DNA of 64,000 nt. Origin: Bacteroidota bacterium (lineage in GTDB: Bacteria > Bacteroidota > Bacteroidia > Chitinophagales > Chitinophagaceae). The stretch covers positions 1 to 64,000 of the forward strand of contig JAUZNZ010000012.1 in the NCBI GenBank assembly GCA_030706735.1, given 5' to 3'. The position numbers and the translations under genes were made by a program. Shown piece by piece: positions 1 through 9,049 of the stretch (position 1 is its first letter; each line of letters begins with the position of its first letter). The notes under the pieces were generated by a model that searched no databases, had not been told where the DNA came from, and worked only from the letters and a program-made list of their open reading frames with translations.

Positions 1-368
1 ACGCGGGTGACCAGGATGTCCTCATAGTGTGAACGATTGAAGATTTGGATCAGTCCTTTCCCCGGAGCATGCTCATGGATGCGCCATAGAAAATCGTGGG
101 ACAACTCCTCCGCAGTGGGTTCTTTGAAGGATTTGACCTGGACGCCCTGGGGATTTAGTTTCCCGAAAACATTCCTGATCGTCCCGTCCTTGCCGCTTGC
201 ATCCATGCCCTGGATGACGACCAGCATGGAATGCCCGGATTCGGCATACAAGAGATTCTGCAATTCGTCCAGCTCCAACAATATCTTGTCGAGCTTTTCC
301 TTCGTCTCTTTTTTGTCGAACTCCGAAGGCGCCCGCGTATCGATCTCTTTCAGCCTGATCTTTCCCAT
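1..368 (-). CDS. ppk2: PPK2-family polyphosphate kinase, N-terminal part (runs off the left edge)
   Basis: Reading leftward from the ATG at 366-368, the first 122 codons are visible and the rest lies outside the window. The translation carries a P-loop GMDASGKDG at about residues 54-62 and, near the edge, FNRSHYEDILVTR, which resembles the second conserved block of PPK2 enzymes. These phosphorylate nucleoside mono- or diphosphates using polyphosphate, in the cytoplasm. The substrate class (AMP or NDP type) cannot be decided from the N-terminus. The gene starts 22 bases after the frr stop on the same strand, so the two are probably cotranscribed. The family call is firm; the full length is unknown. 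Confidence 0.88.
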   Translation of the reverse strand, partial: MGKIRLKEIDTRAPSEFDKKETKEKLDKILLELDELQNLLYAESGHSMLVVIQGMDASGKDGTIRNVFGKLNPQGVQVKSFKEPTAEELSHDFLWRIHEHAPGKGLIQIFNRSHYEDILVTR

Positions 369-390
369 AGTCCCGCATTTTGGTGAGCGT

Positions 391-954
391 CTATACGGAC
401 ATGATCTCCTTTTCCTTGGCGGCTAAATGCTTTTCCACCATGCTGATAAATTTATCGGTCAACTCCTGCATGGATTTTTCCGCATCCTTCGCCTCGTCCT
501 CGCTCAACCCGTCCTTCTGCAATTTCTTTACCTGCTCGATCGCTTCGCGACGGATACTGCGAATGGCTACCCTGGAATGCTCCCCCTCGCCATTGGCCCT
601 CTTCACGAATTCCTTCCTTCTTTCCTCGGTAAGGGGCGGCATGAACAGGCGGATGAGGTTCCCGTCGTTTTGGGGGGTGACGCCCAGGTTGGCCGCAATG
701 ATGGCCCTTTCGATGGGCTGAAGCATATTCTTTTCCCAGGGCTGGATGGTCAATGTCCTGGCGTCCATGACGGATACATTACCGACCTGGTTGAGTGGAG
801 TGAGGCTACCGTAATAATCGACCGTGAGCCCGTCCAGCATCTGCGGGTTGGCCTTTCCCGCCCGGATCTTGACGAGTGCGGACTCCAGGTGACCAAGCGC
901 TTTCTTCATCGAATCCTGCGCTTCTTCAAGGATAAATGCTAAATCGTCTGACAT
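391..954 (-). CDS. frr: Ribosome recycling factor
   Basis: The 187-residue product matches the usual length of RRF and shows family blocks along its whole length, including VKIRAGKANPQMLDGLTVDYYG near the N-terminus (shown here as a block at about residues 28-49) and a C-terminal EKSMQELTDKFI helix. RRF works with EF-G in the cytoplasm to split the post-termination ribosome so that subunits can be reused. A TAnnTTTG promoter element lies 22 bases upstream of the start. The downstream PPK2 gene follows in the same direction. The start at 954 gives the canonical N-terminus. Confidence 0.97.
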   Translation of the reverse strand: MSDDLAFILEEAQDSMKKALGHLESALVKIRAGKANPQMLDGLTVDYYGSLTPLNQVGNVSVMDARTLTIQPWEKNMLQPIERAIIAANLGVTPQNDGNLIRLFMPPLTEERRKEFVKRANGEGEHSRVAIRSIRREAIEQVKKLQKDGLSEDEAKDAEKSMQELTDKFISMVEKHLAAKEKEIMSV

Positions 955-976
955 AGTGGATTGATTTGCAATGCTG

Positions 977-984
977 CAAACCTA
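977..984 (-). promoter_or_regulatory. Promoter -7 element for frr
   Basis: On the minus strand this reads TAGGTTTG, a full match to the Bacteroidota TAnnTTTG element, 22 bases before the frr start codon. No good TTTG partner is seen at the expected distance. Confidence 0.5.
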
Positions 985-1023
985 CAGAAATTTCCTTAAC
1001 CAACGAAAGCGGGGCAGGGAGGA

Positions 1024-2160
1024 TCAGTTCTTCTGTTCCAATAAGGAATCGTTCACCAGGGAGGCCAGTTTGGACGCTTTCTTCAGTTCGCCGGTTTCCT
1101 TGATCACATTTCTCGCGACAAAAAGGCGCGGGGCGGGCCGCAGATAGTAAACCAGGGCGATCACGACGAAAAAGACGGCCACATCCGAAAGGATCAGCAG
1201 CGTGACGTCGAGACTCCTGAGCAGATAGACGAGGACGATGGCGGCGGTATTGATCGCGACCAGGATAAAGGTGATCGACATATGCGAGAACCCCTTGTCA
1301 AGCAAGAGATGGTGGATATGATTCCTGTCGGGGCTGAATGGGCTTCGACGATGCAGGATGCGAATGCTGAATACCCGCAGCGTATCCAATAACGGGATCA
1401 TCAGGATGGTGAAACCGATGGCCGGCGAACTGGGGATCGGATACGCCACATCGGGGGTATTGGCCACATTGATGAATTTGATGACCAGTATGGCGTTGAT
1501 CGTTCCCACCAACAGGGACCCCGTATCTCCCATGAAGATCTTGGCAGGCTGGAAATTGAATATCAGAAAGGCGAGCAGGCTGCCGGCCAGGGAAAAAGCA
1601 ATGATGGAATACGGCAGCATATTCACGCTCAGGAAATAGATCCCGAAGACCAGCGTAGACAGGAGCCCCAGTGACCCGGCCAGGCCGTCCACCCCATCGA
1701 TCAGATTGAACGAATTGATCACGACGATCACCGCGAAATAGGTCAGCAGAAGGCTGAACATCTCGGGCAATTGATAGATCCCCAGAAATCCATGCATGCT
1801 CCTGATCTGGATCTGGCCATAATAGATGATAATAAATGCCGCCAGCACCTGGCCGATGAACTTCTTCACGGGTGAGATCACCAGGATATCGTCCTTCAGC
1901 CCCAGGAAGAAAATGACCATGGCTGCGGCAATAAAATATTGAAGATCAACAGTTTGGTTGAAATGAACGGTAAGCAGGCATCCGAAGATGAATCCGGCGA
2001 ATATGCCCAGTCCCCCCAGGGGAGTAATGGGCGAATGATGGATCTTGCGCTCATCGGGCATATCGAAGAGCTTCTTCATTTCGGCCACATTAATTATTGC
2101 AGGAATGGCTAGGAAGGTTATTGTAAACGCGATGGCAACTGAAAGTAGAACATCGAACAT
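1024..2160 (-). CDS. WecA/MraY-family undecaprenyl-phosphate sugar-1-phosphate transferase
   Basis: This 378-residue polytopic membrane protein belongs to glycosyltransferase family 4 (WecA, TagO, MraY). It carries LGLKDD (aspartate pair for Mg and lipid phosphate binding), NSFNLIDGVDGLAG, FMGDTGS and the C-terminal HIHH motif seen in WecA/TagO-type members. These proteins move a HexNAc-1-phosphate from a UDP-sugar onto undecaprenyl phosphate at the inner membrane, starting a polysaccharide or O-antigen-like chain. MraY is less likely because the HIHH region is of the WecA type and no mur genes are near. The gene is a single transcription unit with its own -7 element. The exact sugar is unknown. 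Confidence 0.87.
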   Translation of the reverse strand: MFDVLLSVAIAFTITFLAIPAIINVAEMKKLFDMPDERKIHHSPITPLGGLGIFAGFIFGCLLTVHFNQTVDLQYFIAAAMVIFFLGLKDDILVISPVKKFIGQVLAAFIIIYYGQIQIRSMHGFLGIYQLPEMFSLLLTYFAVIVVINSFNLIDGVDGLAGSLGLLSTLVFGIYFLSVNMLPYSIIAFSLAGSLLAFLIFNFQPAKIFMGDTGSLLVGTINAILVIKFINVANTPDVAYPIPSSPAIGFTILMIPLLDTLRVFSIRILHRRSPFSPDRNHIHHLLLDKGFSHMSITFILVAINTAAIVLVYLLRSLDVTLLILSDVAVFFVVIALVYYLRPAPRLFVARNVIKETGELKKASKLASLVNDSLLEQKN

Positions 2161-2182
2161 CTGCCGTGGTTTAAATGGTGTA

Positions 2183-2190
2183 CAAAAATA
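2183..2190 (-). promoter_or_regulatory. Promoter -7 element for the WecA-like gene
   Basis: Minus strand reads TATTTTTG, a full TAnnTTTG match, 22 bases upstream of the start codon at 2160. Confidence 0.5.
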
Positions 2191-2413
2191 GAGTAATCTT
2201 TGATAATTGCTATTAAAATCGGCTCATAAATAAGCAAAGATCGGACCCGGGGGTCCGCTTCGGGCTCGTTCAGGTCTTTGATAGTCGTGCCTTCAATATG
2301 CCGGTAGAGAGCAAAAAATGGATGCCTGTGGAAAGAATTCGGGCGGAAAATTAAGACAAAACTTTGCCAATTCAAAAAAGCTTCGATAATTAAAAACCAT
2401 TAGCTTTGCTGCC

Positions 2414-2421
2414 TACATTTG
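2414..2421 (+). promoter_or_regulatory. Promoter -7 element for transketolase subunit
   Basis: TACATTTG lies 16 bases before the ATG at 2438. No TTTG partner at the expected distance is seen. Confidence 0.45.
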
Positions 2422-2437
2422 AAAGAAACCCCCCTAT

Positions 2438-3271
2438 ATGGCTGATTTAAAAGCAATTGCTTCACAGATCCGGAGAGACATCCTTCGCATGGTGCATGGC
2501 TGCAGCAGCGGTCACCCCGGTGGGTCCCTGGGTTGCACGGACTACTTCACGGCTCTCTACTTCCAGGTGATGAAACACGATCCGCGGTTCCATATGGACG
2601 GGGTGAATGAGGACCTTTTCTTTTTGTCCAATGGGCACATCTCACCCGTTTTTTATTCGACTCTGGCAAGGTCAGGCTATTTCGACATCAAAGAACTGGC
2701 TACCTTTCGTAAGATCAACTCCAGGCTGCAGGGACACCCCGCCACACACGAACATCTGCCGGGGGTCCGGATGGCCAGCGGATCTCTCGGCCAAGGCATG
2801 AGCGTCGCCATCGGCGCAGCCCTCACTAAAAAACTCAATAAAGACAAAAATATTGTCTTCTCCCTCCATGGCGACGGGGAACTCGACGAGGGGCAAAACT
2901 GGGAAGCCATTATGTTTGCACCCCACCATAAGGTGGATAACCTGATCTCCACCGTAGACTGGAACGGGCAGCAGATCGACGGCACGACGGAAAAAGTATT
3001 GAGCCTGGGAAATATCCATGACAAGTTCGCCGTATTCGGCTGGCTGACCCTGGACATGAACGGGAATGATGTCGACGAGGTCGTTTCCACCCTGGAAAAG
3101 GCCAAAACCATGACGGGCCAGGGTAAGCCCATCGCCATCATGATGCACACGATCATGGGCAAGGGCGTCGACTTCATGGAAAACGACCACAACTGGCATG
3201 GCGTCGCTCCCAATGACGAGCAATTGAAAAAAGCCCTGGCGCAGCTGCCGGAAACGTTGGGGGATTATTAG
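2438..3271 (+). CDS. Transketolase, N-terminal (thiamine diphosphate) subunit
   Basis: The 277-residue protein corresponds to the N-terminal half of transketolase. Early SGHPGGSLG is a substrate/TPP-site block, and GDGELDEGQNWEA with a later asparagine forms the TPP/Mg motif. Full-length transketolases are over 600 residues; many bacteria encode them as two subunits. The partner carrying the pyrimidine-binding and C-terminal domains is normally next door, but here the following gene is a permease on the other strand, whose stop overlaps this one's stop by 4 bases. The enzyme would act in the pentose phosphate pathway only if the partner is encoded elsewhere. Confidence 0.93.
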   Translation: MADLKAIASQIRRDILRMVHGCSSGHPGGSLGCTDYFTALYFQVMKHDPRFHMDGVNEDLFFLSNGHISPVFYSTLARSGYFDIKELATFRKINSRLQGHPATHEHLPGVRMASGSLGQGMSVAIGAALTKKLNKDKNIVFSLHGDGELDEGQNWEAIMFAPHHKVDNLISTVDWNGQQIDGTTEKVLSLGNIHDKFAVFGWLTLDMNGNDVDEVVSTLEKAKTMTGQGKPIAIMMHTIMGKGVDFMENDHNWHGVAPNDEQLKKALAQLPETLGDY

Positions 3272-4488
3272 CTCCGCAGCTCGATAGGCTCCCGGGCCGC
3301 TTTTCGTGAAGGGAACCAGGACGCCAGCAACGCGACGACCAATATCGTGGATAGCACCAGTACAAAGTCGGTCGCCACCAGTTTAACCGGATAATAGTCG
3401 ATCAGGAAGGAGCCACCCTGCAACGGGACGAGCTTATACCTGATCTGCAGCCAGCAGATGATCGCGGCCACGAGGATCCCCAATCCTCCCCCCAGGCTGC
3501 CCAGCAGCAATCCCTCGCTCAAAAAGATCCGCTGAATATAACTATTGTTCGCGCCCAGCGCCTTCAATACATGGATGTCTTTCTGCTTTTCCCATACCAG
3601 CATGGTCAGGGCGCCGACCATATTGAAGGCCGCCACCGCCAGGATCAGCGTCAGCACGACATAGATCACCCATTTTTCGGTTCGCATGACCGTATACAGG
3701 CTTTGGTTCTGCTCATAACGCGTCTGCACGCTGTACCCCTGCCCCAGTACCTGCTGCACTTCCTCTTTACGCTGTGCGGCCAGCAGCGGGTCGTCGACGG
3801 AGAGCTCCAGCCCGCTGTATTCATCAGGACCGAATCCGGCCACGCGTCTCACGAAATCCAGGTTGGTGATGACATATTTGTCGTCGAATTCCTGTTGGAT
3901 GACGAAAGTCCCCGCACTGGATATATAGGCATTGCTGATCGAAGACATGGGGTCTGTCGCCAGATCGTTCCCCCTTTTGAAGAGATAAACGGAAAGCGGG
4001 ACGATCTCCCTTTCCGCCTCGACACCGAGCGCATTTTCAATCCCGGAGCCCAGGATGGCCAGGGGATGGTCGCTGTCGCCCAACTGGAATTTCCCCTTCA
4101 TGGTCTTGTCGGCAATGCGCGTCACCTTGACGAAATTGCTGTCCACGCCCTTCAGGCTGACCTTGGATTGCTGGTCGCCATTTCGGATCAATGCTTCCGA
4201 CTCGGCCACCAGGGACATCGAATGAATGCCCGGCAGGGCGGTAAGCTGCTGCAATTGGTCAGGGGTCAGCGTGATCGTCTTCCCGGAACGGGGTGATACG
4301 CGCAAGTCCGGATAGAAGCTGCTGTACAGGGATTTCACCAGGTCCTCGAATCCGTTGAATACGCTAAGCACCAGGATCAGCGAGGCCGTTCCGACGACAA
4401 TGGCCGTCATGCTCACCCAGGAAATGATATTGATCGCATTGGTGGATTTCTTGGCTTTGAAATAGCGCCAGGCGAAGAGAAAGTTCAT
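3268..4488 (-). CDS. LolC/LolE-type ABC transporter permease (FtsX domain)
   Basis: The 406-residue protein has the layout of lipoprotein-releasing permeases: a first membrane helix near residues 25-50 after the MNFLFAWRYFKAKKS start, a large periplasmic domain, and three C-terminal membrane helices with an FtsX-like block around LVWEKQKDIHVLKALGA. In this family it pairs with a LolD-type ATPase to pull lipoproteins from the inner membrane. No ATPase is adjacent, so the partner must be encoded elsewhere. Its ATG overlaps the rbfA stop (ATGA), which implies translational coupling; that pairing with rbfA is common in Bacteroidota. Confidence 0.88.
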   Translation of the reverse strand: MNFLFAWRYFKAKKSTNAINIISWVSMTAIVVGTASLILVLSVFNGFEDLVKSLYSSFYPDLRVSPRSGKTITLTPDQLQQLTALPGIHSMSLVAESEALIRNGDQQSKVSLKGVDSNFVKVTRIADKTMKGKFQLGDSDHPLAILGSGIENALGVEAEREIVPLSVYLFKRGNDLATDPMSSISNAYISSAGTFVIQQEFDDKYVITNLDFVRRVAGFGPDEYSGLELSVDDPLLAAQRKEEVQQVLGQGYSVQTRYEQNQSLYTVMRTEKWVIYVVLTLILAVAAFNMVGALTMLVWEKQKDIHVLKALGANNSYIQRIFLSEGLLLGSLGGGLGILVAAIICWLQIRYKLVPLQGGSFLIDYYPVKLVATDFVLVLSTILVVALLASWFPSRKAAREPIELRS

Positions 4489-4856
4489 GGCTGATCGGGC
4501 GGTGCTCCCTCGCTGAGTTTCTTCAAGAGCTGCTCCATTTTGGACGCATGTTCCTGCGTGTCGTCCAGCACATATTGCAGCAGGGGTATGCGACGCAATT
4601 GGTGTTTTACGCGCGAGGCGAGTTCACGTTTGATCTCCCAGCCCCGTTCCTCGATCTTCTTCATGGTGGCTGCGGCATCCTTTACCTGGAAGAGGCTCAG
4701 GAATACCCTGGCCTCCAGCAGGTCCGGCGTCATCTTGACGGAGGTAATGGAGATCAACGCCCCATCCAGCATGCCCAGGCCCAGGCGTTGGAAGATATCG
4801 CTCAACTCTTGCTGCAATAATGCGCCTACCTGCTTTTGTCGCTTGCCTTCTTGCAT
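4485..4856 (-). CDS. rbfA: Ribosome-binding factor A
   Basis: The 123-residue product has the size and KH-like pattern of RbfA: an N-terminal helix MQEGKRQKQVGALLQQELSD, the LISITSVKMTPDLLEARVFLS strand region (about residues 36-56), and a C-terminal LRRIPLLQYVLDDT block. RbfA binds immature 30S subunits and helps in 16S rRNA 5'-end maturation, and is important at low temperature. It heads a two-gene operon with the LolC/E-type permease. Confidence 0.93.
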   Translation of the reverse strand: MQEGKRQKQVGALLQQELSDIFQRLGLGMLDGALISITSVKMTPDLLEARVFLSLFQVKDAAATMKKIEERGWEIKRELASRVKHQLRRIPLLQYVLDDTQEHASKMEQLLKKLSEGAPPDQP

Positions 4857-4922
4857 TTTTTAACGAAATTTGCTCCCGTTCCATACGGATCGGCATGTAA
4901 ATTTACGGAATATGAATCAAGC

Positions 4923-6731
4923 ATGAAGAAGTTCTCCCGGATCATCCAATATATTTCCAGATACAAAGGACTGCTGGTTGTTTATTTCGTCTTTGCCTTA
5001 CTGGCCAACTTTTTCGGATTGATCGCGCTGGGCGCGCTGAGCCCGTTCATGGACGTCCTGTTCAAGAGCGGAGCCGCCGATGCCCATCATGCCAGCATTG
5101 ATTCCACGGCGGTCGGCGCCCTGAAGGATTATATTGTGGACATCATGAACGGTCCGCATGGCAAGACCGGCGCACTGGTCTTCATTTGCCTGCTGATCGT
5201 GTTCACCACCCTGCTGAAGAACCTCTTCCTCTATTTATCCTCCTATATTTCCAACCCGATCCGCAGCGCCACCATCACCTTCCTGCGCAATGACGTGTAC
5301 GAGAAGATCCTGTCCCTGCCCATCGGTTATTTCACGGAACGGCGGAAAGGAGACCTGATCTCCCGGATGACGAACGATATCTATGAGATCGAATCATCGG
5401 TGATCAGTACCCTCGAAGGATTGATCAAGGACCCGATCACGATCCTGGGCTACCTCATCTACATGGTCTATCTCAGCCCTACCCTTTCCCTTTTTCTGCT
5501 GATCCTGCTGCCTGTAACCGGTTTCCTCATCGGCCGCGTCAGCCGCAGCCTGAAACGGCAGTCGAAAGCGGCATCCGAAAAATTGGGCGAAAGCCTGTCC
5601 GTGCTCGACGAGACGCTCGGCGGCATCCGGATCATCAAGGGGTTCGGGGCCGAAGCCCTGCTCCGCATGCGATTCTTCCGGATCAATGATTCCTTATACC
5701 ATATCCGCAATAGGATGAATCGCCGGCGAGACCTCGCCTCCCCGCTGACGGAAGTATTGGGCGTCATCATTCTGTCCATCATCCTCTATTATGGGGGCAG
5801 GTTGGTCTTCAGCAAGGAATTGCAGCCCGGCGACCTGATCGCCTATATTGCCGTCTTCGCGATCCTCATCAACCCGGCCAAGAACCTTTCCACCTCGTTT
5901 TCGAATATTCAGCGGGGCGCTGCGGCCATGGCCCGGGTGGAAGAATTGCTGAAGGCGAATGTCTCGGTGCAGGAGGATCCGCAGCCAGTCAACCTCGGCA
6001 CCTTCCGGCAGCGGATCGAGTTTCGCCGCGTTTCCTTCGCGTATGAAGAAGCGTCCATCCTGGAAGATATCGACCTCGTCATCGAAAAAGGAAAGACCGT
6101 CGCGCTGGTCGGCTCATCCGGTGCGGGTAAGTCGACGCTGGCCGATCTCGTGCCGAGATTTCACGATGTGACGGGCGGAGAGTTGCTGATCGACGGAATA
6201 AATATCCGTCGCTATTCCCTGGCCTCGCTCCGCGCGCAAATGAGCATCGTCACGCAGGAGCCGATCCTGTTCAATGACACGATCGCGGCCAATATCGCCC
6301 TGGGTAAGCCCGACGCCACGATGGAAGAGATCATGGAAGCGGCGCGGATCGCCAACGCGCATGGGTTCATCATGCAGAAAGAAGAAGGCTATCAAACCAA
6401 TATCGGAGATCGTGGCAATAAATTGAGCGGTGGCGAAAAGCAGCGGCTCACGATCGCCCGTGCTCTCCTGAAGAATCCCCCGATCCTGATCCTCGACGAG
6501 GCGACCTCTTCGCTCGATACGGAAAGCGAACGCCTGGTCCAGGATGCCATCAATAAGATGATGCAGCATCGCACAAGCATCGTGATCGCGCATCGCCTGA
6601 GCACCATCCGGCACGCCGACGAGATCATCGTCCTCCAAAAAGGCCGGATCGTGGAGAGAGGGACCCACGACGAGCTGATCGGCCTGGAAGGCTTCTACAG
6701 GCGGCTCGTAGAGATGCAGGAAGTGAAATGA
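4923..6731 (+). CDS. MsbA-like ABC exporter (membrane and ATPase domains fused)
   Basis: An upstream in-frame ATG exists at 4836, but it lies inside rbfA; the start at 4923 (MKKFSRIIQYISRYKG) gives a normal 602-residue half-transporter. Six membrane helices occupy roughly the first 320 residues. The ATPase follows with VGSSGAGKST (Walker A), LSGGEKQRL (signature), ILILDEATSSLD (Walker B) and the H-loop in IVIAHRLSTIR. Such homodimers export lipids such as lipid A precursors, or drugs and peptides; the substrate cannot be read here. It is divergent from rbfA. Confidence 0.9.
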   Translation: MKKFSRIIQYISRYKGLLVVYFVFALLANFFGLIALGALSPFMDVLFKSGAADAHHASIDSTAVGALKDYIVDIMNGPHGKTGALVFICLLIVFTTLLKNLFLYLSSYISNPIRSATITFLRNDVYEKILSLPIGYFTERRKGDLISRMTNDIYEIESSVISTLEGLIKDPITILGYLIYMVYLSPTLSLFLLILLPVTGFLIGRVSRSLKRQSKAASEKLGESLSVLDETLGGIRIIKGFGAEALLRMRFFRINDSLYHIRNRMNRRRDLASPLTEVLGVIILSIILYYGGRLVFSKELQPGDLIAYIAVFAILINPAKNLSTSFSNIQRGAAAMARVEELLKANVSVQEDPQPVNLGTFRQRIEFRRVSFAYEEASILEDIDLVIEKGKTVALVGSSGAGKSTLADLVPRFHDVTGGELLIDGINIRRYSLASLRAQMSIVTQEPILFNDTIAANIALGKPDATMEEIMEAARIANAHGFIMQKEEGYQTNIGDRGNKLSGGEKQRLTIARALLKNPPILILDEATSSLDTESERLVQDAINKMMQHRTSIVIAHRLSTIRHADEIIVLQKGRIVERGTHDELIGLEGFYRRLVEMQEVK

Positions 6732-6775
6732 TGGTGAAATTTTCCTATCTTTAGTCACAATACGCTTTTTAGCCG

Positions 6776-7846
6776 ATGCGCACCGTTATTATAGGCACGG
6801 GTAGTTTCATCCCGGCCAATGTCAAGACCAATCGTGATTTCACCACCCATGATTTTTATGATGATAACCAGGCGCCCGTTCCGGGCGGTCCCGAAAATAT
6901 TGTAAAGAAGTTCGAGATGGTCACGGGTATCTCCGAGCGGCGATATGCCGACGCGGACATGAACGCGTCCGATATGGCCATTGCCGCTGCCGGAAAGGCG
7001 ATCGCCGATGCGCAGATCGACCCGGAAACCCTCGACCAGATCATCCTCGCTCAGAATTTCGGGGATGTGAAAAAGCATACCATCCAGTCCGATGCGGTGC
7101 CTTCGCTCGCCTGTCGCGTAAAACAGGCTCTCGGCATCAGGAATCCGGCCTGCATTCCGTATGACCTCCTGTTCGGATGCCCCGGCTGGATCCAGGGGCT
7201 GATCCACGCGGACGCTTTTTTCAGGGCCGGACTGGCCAAAAGATGCCTCGTCCTGGGCGCGGAAACCCTGAGCCGCGTGATCGACGATTATGACCGGGAC
7301 AGCATGATCTTCAGCGATGGGGCCGGCGCCGCCATCCTGGAAAAGCAGGAGGATGCTACGGGAGGTCCGGGCATCCTGGGTTCGGTCGCCCAATCCTTCA
7401 CACTCGAAGAGGCGGATTATATTTATATGGGAAAATCCTGTTTCCCCCACTCCGACCCACGTGTCCGTTACTTGAAAATGCAGGGGCGTAAGGTCTATGA
7501 ATTCGCCCTGAAAAGGGTGCCGGAGGCGATGAAGGTCTGCATCGAAGCGAGCCATGTCCCTATTTCCGGGTTGAAGAAGATATTTATTCACCAGGCCAAC
7601 GAAAAAATGGACGCAGCGATCATAAAGGCCTTTTATGCGCTTTTTCCCGGTTCGAAGGCGCCTGCCGATGTCATGCCGATGAATATCCGGGAATTGGGGA
7701 ACAGCTCCGTGGCCACGGTTCCCACCCTGTTCGATATGGTGCTGAAAGGCGCCCTGCCCGGCCATACGCTGAATAAGGGTGATGTGGTGCTTTTTGCCTC
7801 CGTGGGAGCAGGCATGAATATCAATGCGGTCTGCTATCGCTTGTAG
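6776..7846 (+). CDS. 3-oxoacyl-ACP synthase III (FabH-type) family protein
   Basis: This 356-residue thiolase-fold protein keeps the full catalytic triad of FabH-type enzymes: Cys135 in LFGCPGW, His272 in FIHQANEK and Asn309 in LGNSSVATVP. FabH condenses an acyl-CoA with malonyl-ACP to start fatty-acid synthesis. The protein is somewhat longer than housekeeping FabH (about 320-335 residues), with an insertion after the first strand (about residues 25-42). It may therefore serve a specialised fatty-acid or secondary-metabolite route. No acyl-carrier or other fab gene is adjacent. Confidence 0.87.
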   Translation: MRTVIIGTGSFIPANVKTNRDFTTHDFYDDNQAPVPGGPENIVKKFEMVTGISERRYADADMNASDMAIAAAGKAIADAQIDPETLDQIILAQNFGDVKKHTIQSDAVPSLACRVKQALGIRNPACIPYDLLFGCPGWIQGLIHADAFFRAGLAKRCLVLGAETLSRVIDDYDRDSMIFSDGAGAAILEKQEDATGGPGILGSVAQSFTLEEADYIYMGKSCFPHSDPRVRYLKMQGRKVYEFALKRVPEAMKVCIEASHVPISGLKKIFIHQANEKMDAAIIKAFYALFPGSKAPADVMPMNIRELGNSSVATVPTLFDMVLKGALPGHTLNKGDVVLFASVGAGMNINAVCYRL

Positions 7847-7864
7847 TCCTGCCGGTCGCATGTC

Positions 7865-8014
7865 TTACTGGCCTTCCGCAACGATAGTCATCAATATGGC
7901 GACCATTCCAACCAACAGCAGGATGTGTATCCAGTTACCGGCATGCAGGCCGAACAGCCCCACCGCCCAGGCGATGATCAATAAAAGCGAAATTCCGTAG
8001 ATCCATTTTATCAT
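7865..8014 (-). CDS. Small lmo0937-family membrane protein
   Basis: A 49-residue protein starting MIKWIYGISLLLIIAW, with two hydrophobic helices separated by GLHAGNWIHILLL. This matches the lmo0937/DUF5670 family of tiny membrane proteins, of unknown function, often stress-related. A longer frame begins at 8053 but adds a charged, family-unlike extension, so I prefer the ATG at 8012-8014. It converges on the FabH-type gene. Confidence 0.72.
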   Translation of the reverse strand: MIKWIYGISLLLIIAWAVGLFGLHAGNWIHILLLVGMVAILMTIVAEGQ

Positions 8015-8167
8015 GCCGGGGAGAACGTTGTCAACCGGCAAAGTTGGGCACAAATGGATGAGGCATCGTTACAGGATCCCTTAAAAAGCTTACATAATTC
8101 ACACATCCGCCGGCCGATTGGGTTATAAAGCGTAAATTACAGGAAAGCGTACCTAATCGCCCACAAC

Positions 8168-8458
8168 ATGCAATCCTTCCCCGTTCTCCTGTTCCTCCTT
8201 GTTCCAGCCCTCATCGGCCTTGTGGTATTCTTGTATATTTTCTATAAGAAAAGCGGCCATACGGAACTCTATTGTGAAGGCGTTCGTAATGAGAATGACG
8301 GCGAGTATCACCTTGCGCTCGGCAATTATGAAGATGCGCTCAGCGAGATCCGAAAGCTCAATATCAATGATAAATTCGGCGAAAAGATCGCCGAGCGGAT
8401 CAAAATATTGCGTACCACCATGGAATATGAAAGGAATTTTAGGACGATCAAACGCTAG
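8168..8458 (+). CDS. Small membrane-anchored protein of unknown function
   Basis: A 96-residue protein with one N-terminal membrane helix (about residues 5-26, MQSFPVLLFLLVPALIG onward) followed by a soluble tail. The tail holds a pattern like a single TPR-type helix pair (GEYHLALGNYEDALSEIRK). I do not recognise a named family. It ends 12 bases before the TTG-started HMA-AraC gene, so the two are probably in one transcript. Confidence 0.6.
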   Translation: MQSFPVLLFLLVPALIGLVVFLYIFYKKSGHTELYCEGVRNENDGEYHLALGNYEDALSEIRKLNINDKFGEKIAERIKILRTTMEYERNFRTIKR

Positions 8459-8470
8459 CTGAAGGTTTAC

Positions 8471-9031
8471 TTGAAACTGTACATCAAAAATATGGTATGC
8501 ATCCGCTGCAAAATGGTAGTGAAGGATGAGTTGACCAGGCTTGGATTGCATCATACGGTGGTGGACCTGGGCGAAGTGGAGATCATGGAGAATATTTCTC
8601 CGGCGCAGCGCACGGAGTTCCGGGCCGCTCTGCTCAGGTCAGGGCTCGAGTTGATGGATGACAAAAAGGCCGTATTGATCGAAAGGATCAAAAATGTCAT
8701 TGTCGAACTGGTACATTATTCCGAGGAGCCCCTGATCGTCAACCTATCCGAATTCCTGAGCGTGAAATTAAGCCATGATTACACGTACCTGGCTAATTTA
8801 TTTTCCGAGGTGCAGGGCACCACGATCGAAAAATTCTTCATCGCGCACAAGATCGAGCGGGTCAAAGAGTTGCTGGTCTATAATGAACTGACCCTGACCG
8901 AGATCGCCTACCAGATGCACTATAGCAGCGTTGCGCATCTTTCCACCCAGTTCAAGAAGGTGACCGGCCTCACGCCTTCGCATTTCAAAGAGCTCAAAGT
9001 GAAGAGGCGCTCCATGCTGGAAGATATGTGA
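8471..9031 (+). CDS. AraC-family regulator with an N-terminal HMA-like domain
   Basis: The 186-residue protein appears to start at a TTG codon. The previous gene's stop lies in frame just upstream, with no ATG between, and the family N-terminus MKLYIKNMVCIRC is only complete from the TTG. The first 65 residues resemble a heavy-metal-associated domain with CIRC (Cys10, Cys13). The C-terminal 100 residues are an AraC-type double helix-turn-helix (LTLTEIAYQMHYSSVAHLS, FKKVTGLTPSHFK). Metal or redox sensing is an inference from the Cys pair. It sits directly ahead of two DJ-1-like genes in the same direction (18 bases to the first), its most obvious candidate targets. Confidence 0.85.
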   Translation: MKLYIKNMVCIRCKMVVKDELTRLGLHHTVVDLGEVEIMENISPAQRTEFRAALLRSGLELMDDKKAVLIERIKNVIVELVHYSEEPLIVNLSEFLSVKLSHDYTYLANLFSEVQGTTIEKFFIAHKIERVKELLVYNELTLTEIAYQMHYSSVAHLSTQFKKVTGLTPSHFKELKVKRRSMLEDM

Positions 9032-9049
9032 ACAATGAACAAGTAAAAA

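Noticed and set aside
6755-7861. A 368-codon open frame on the minus strand
   Set aside because: It covers the FabH-type gene exactly in antisense; FabH has the full catalytic triad, the shadow has nothing.
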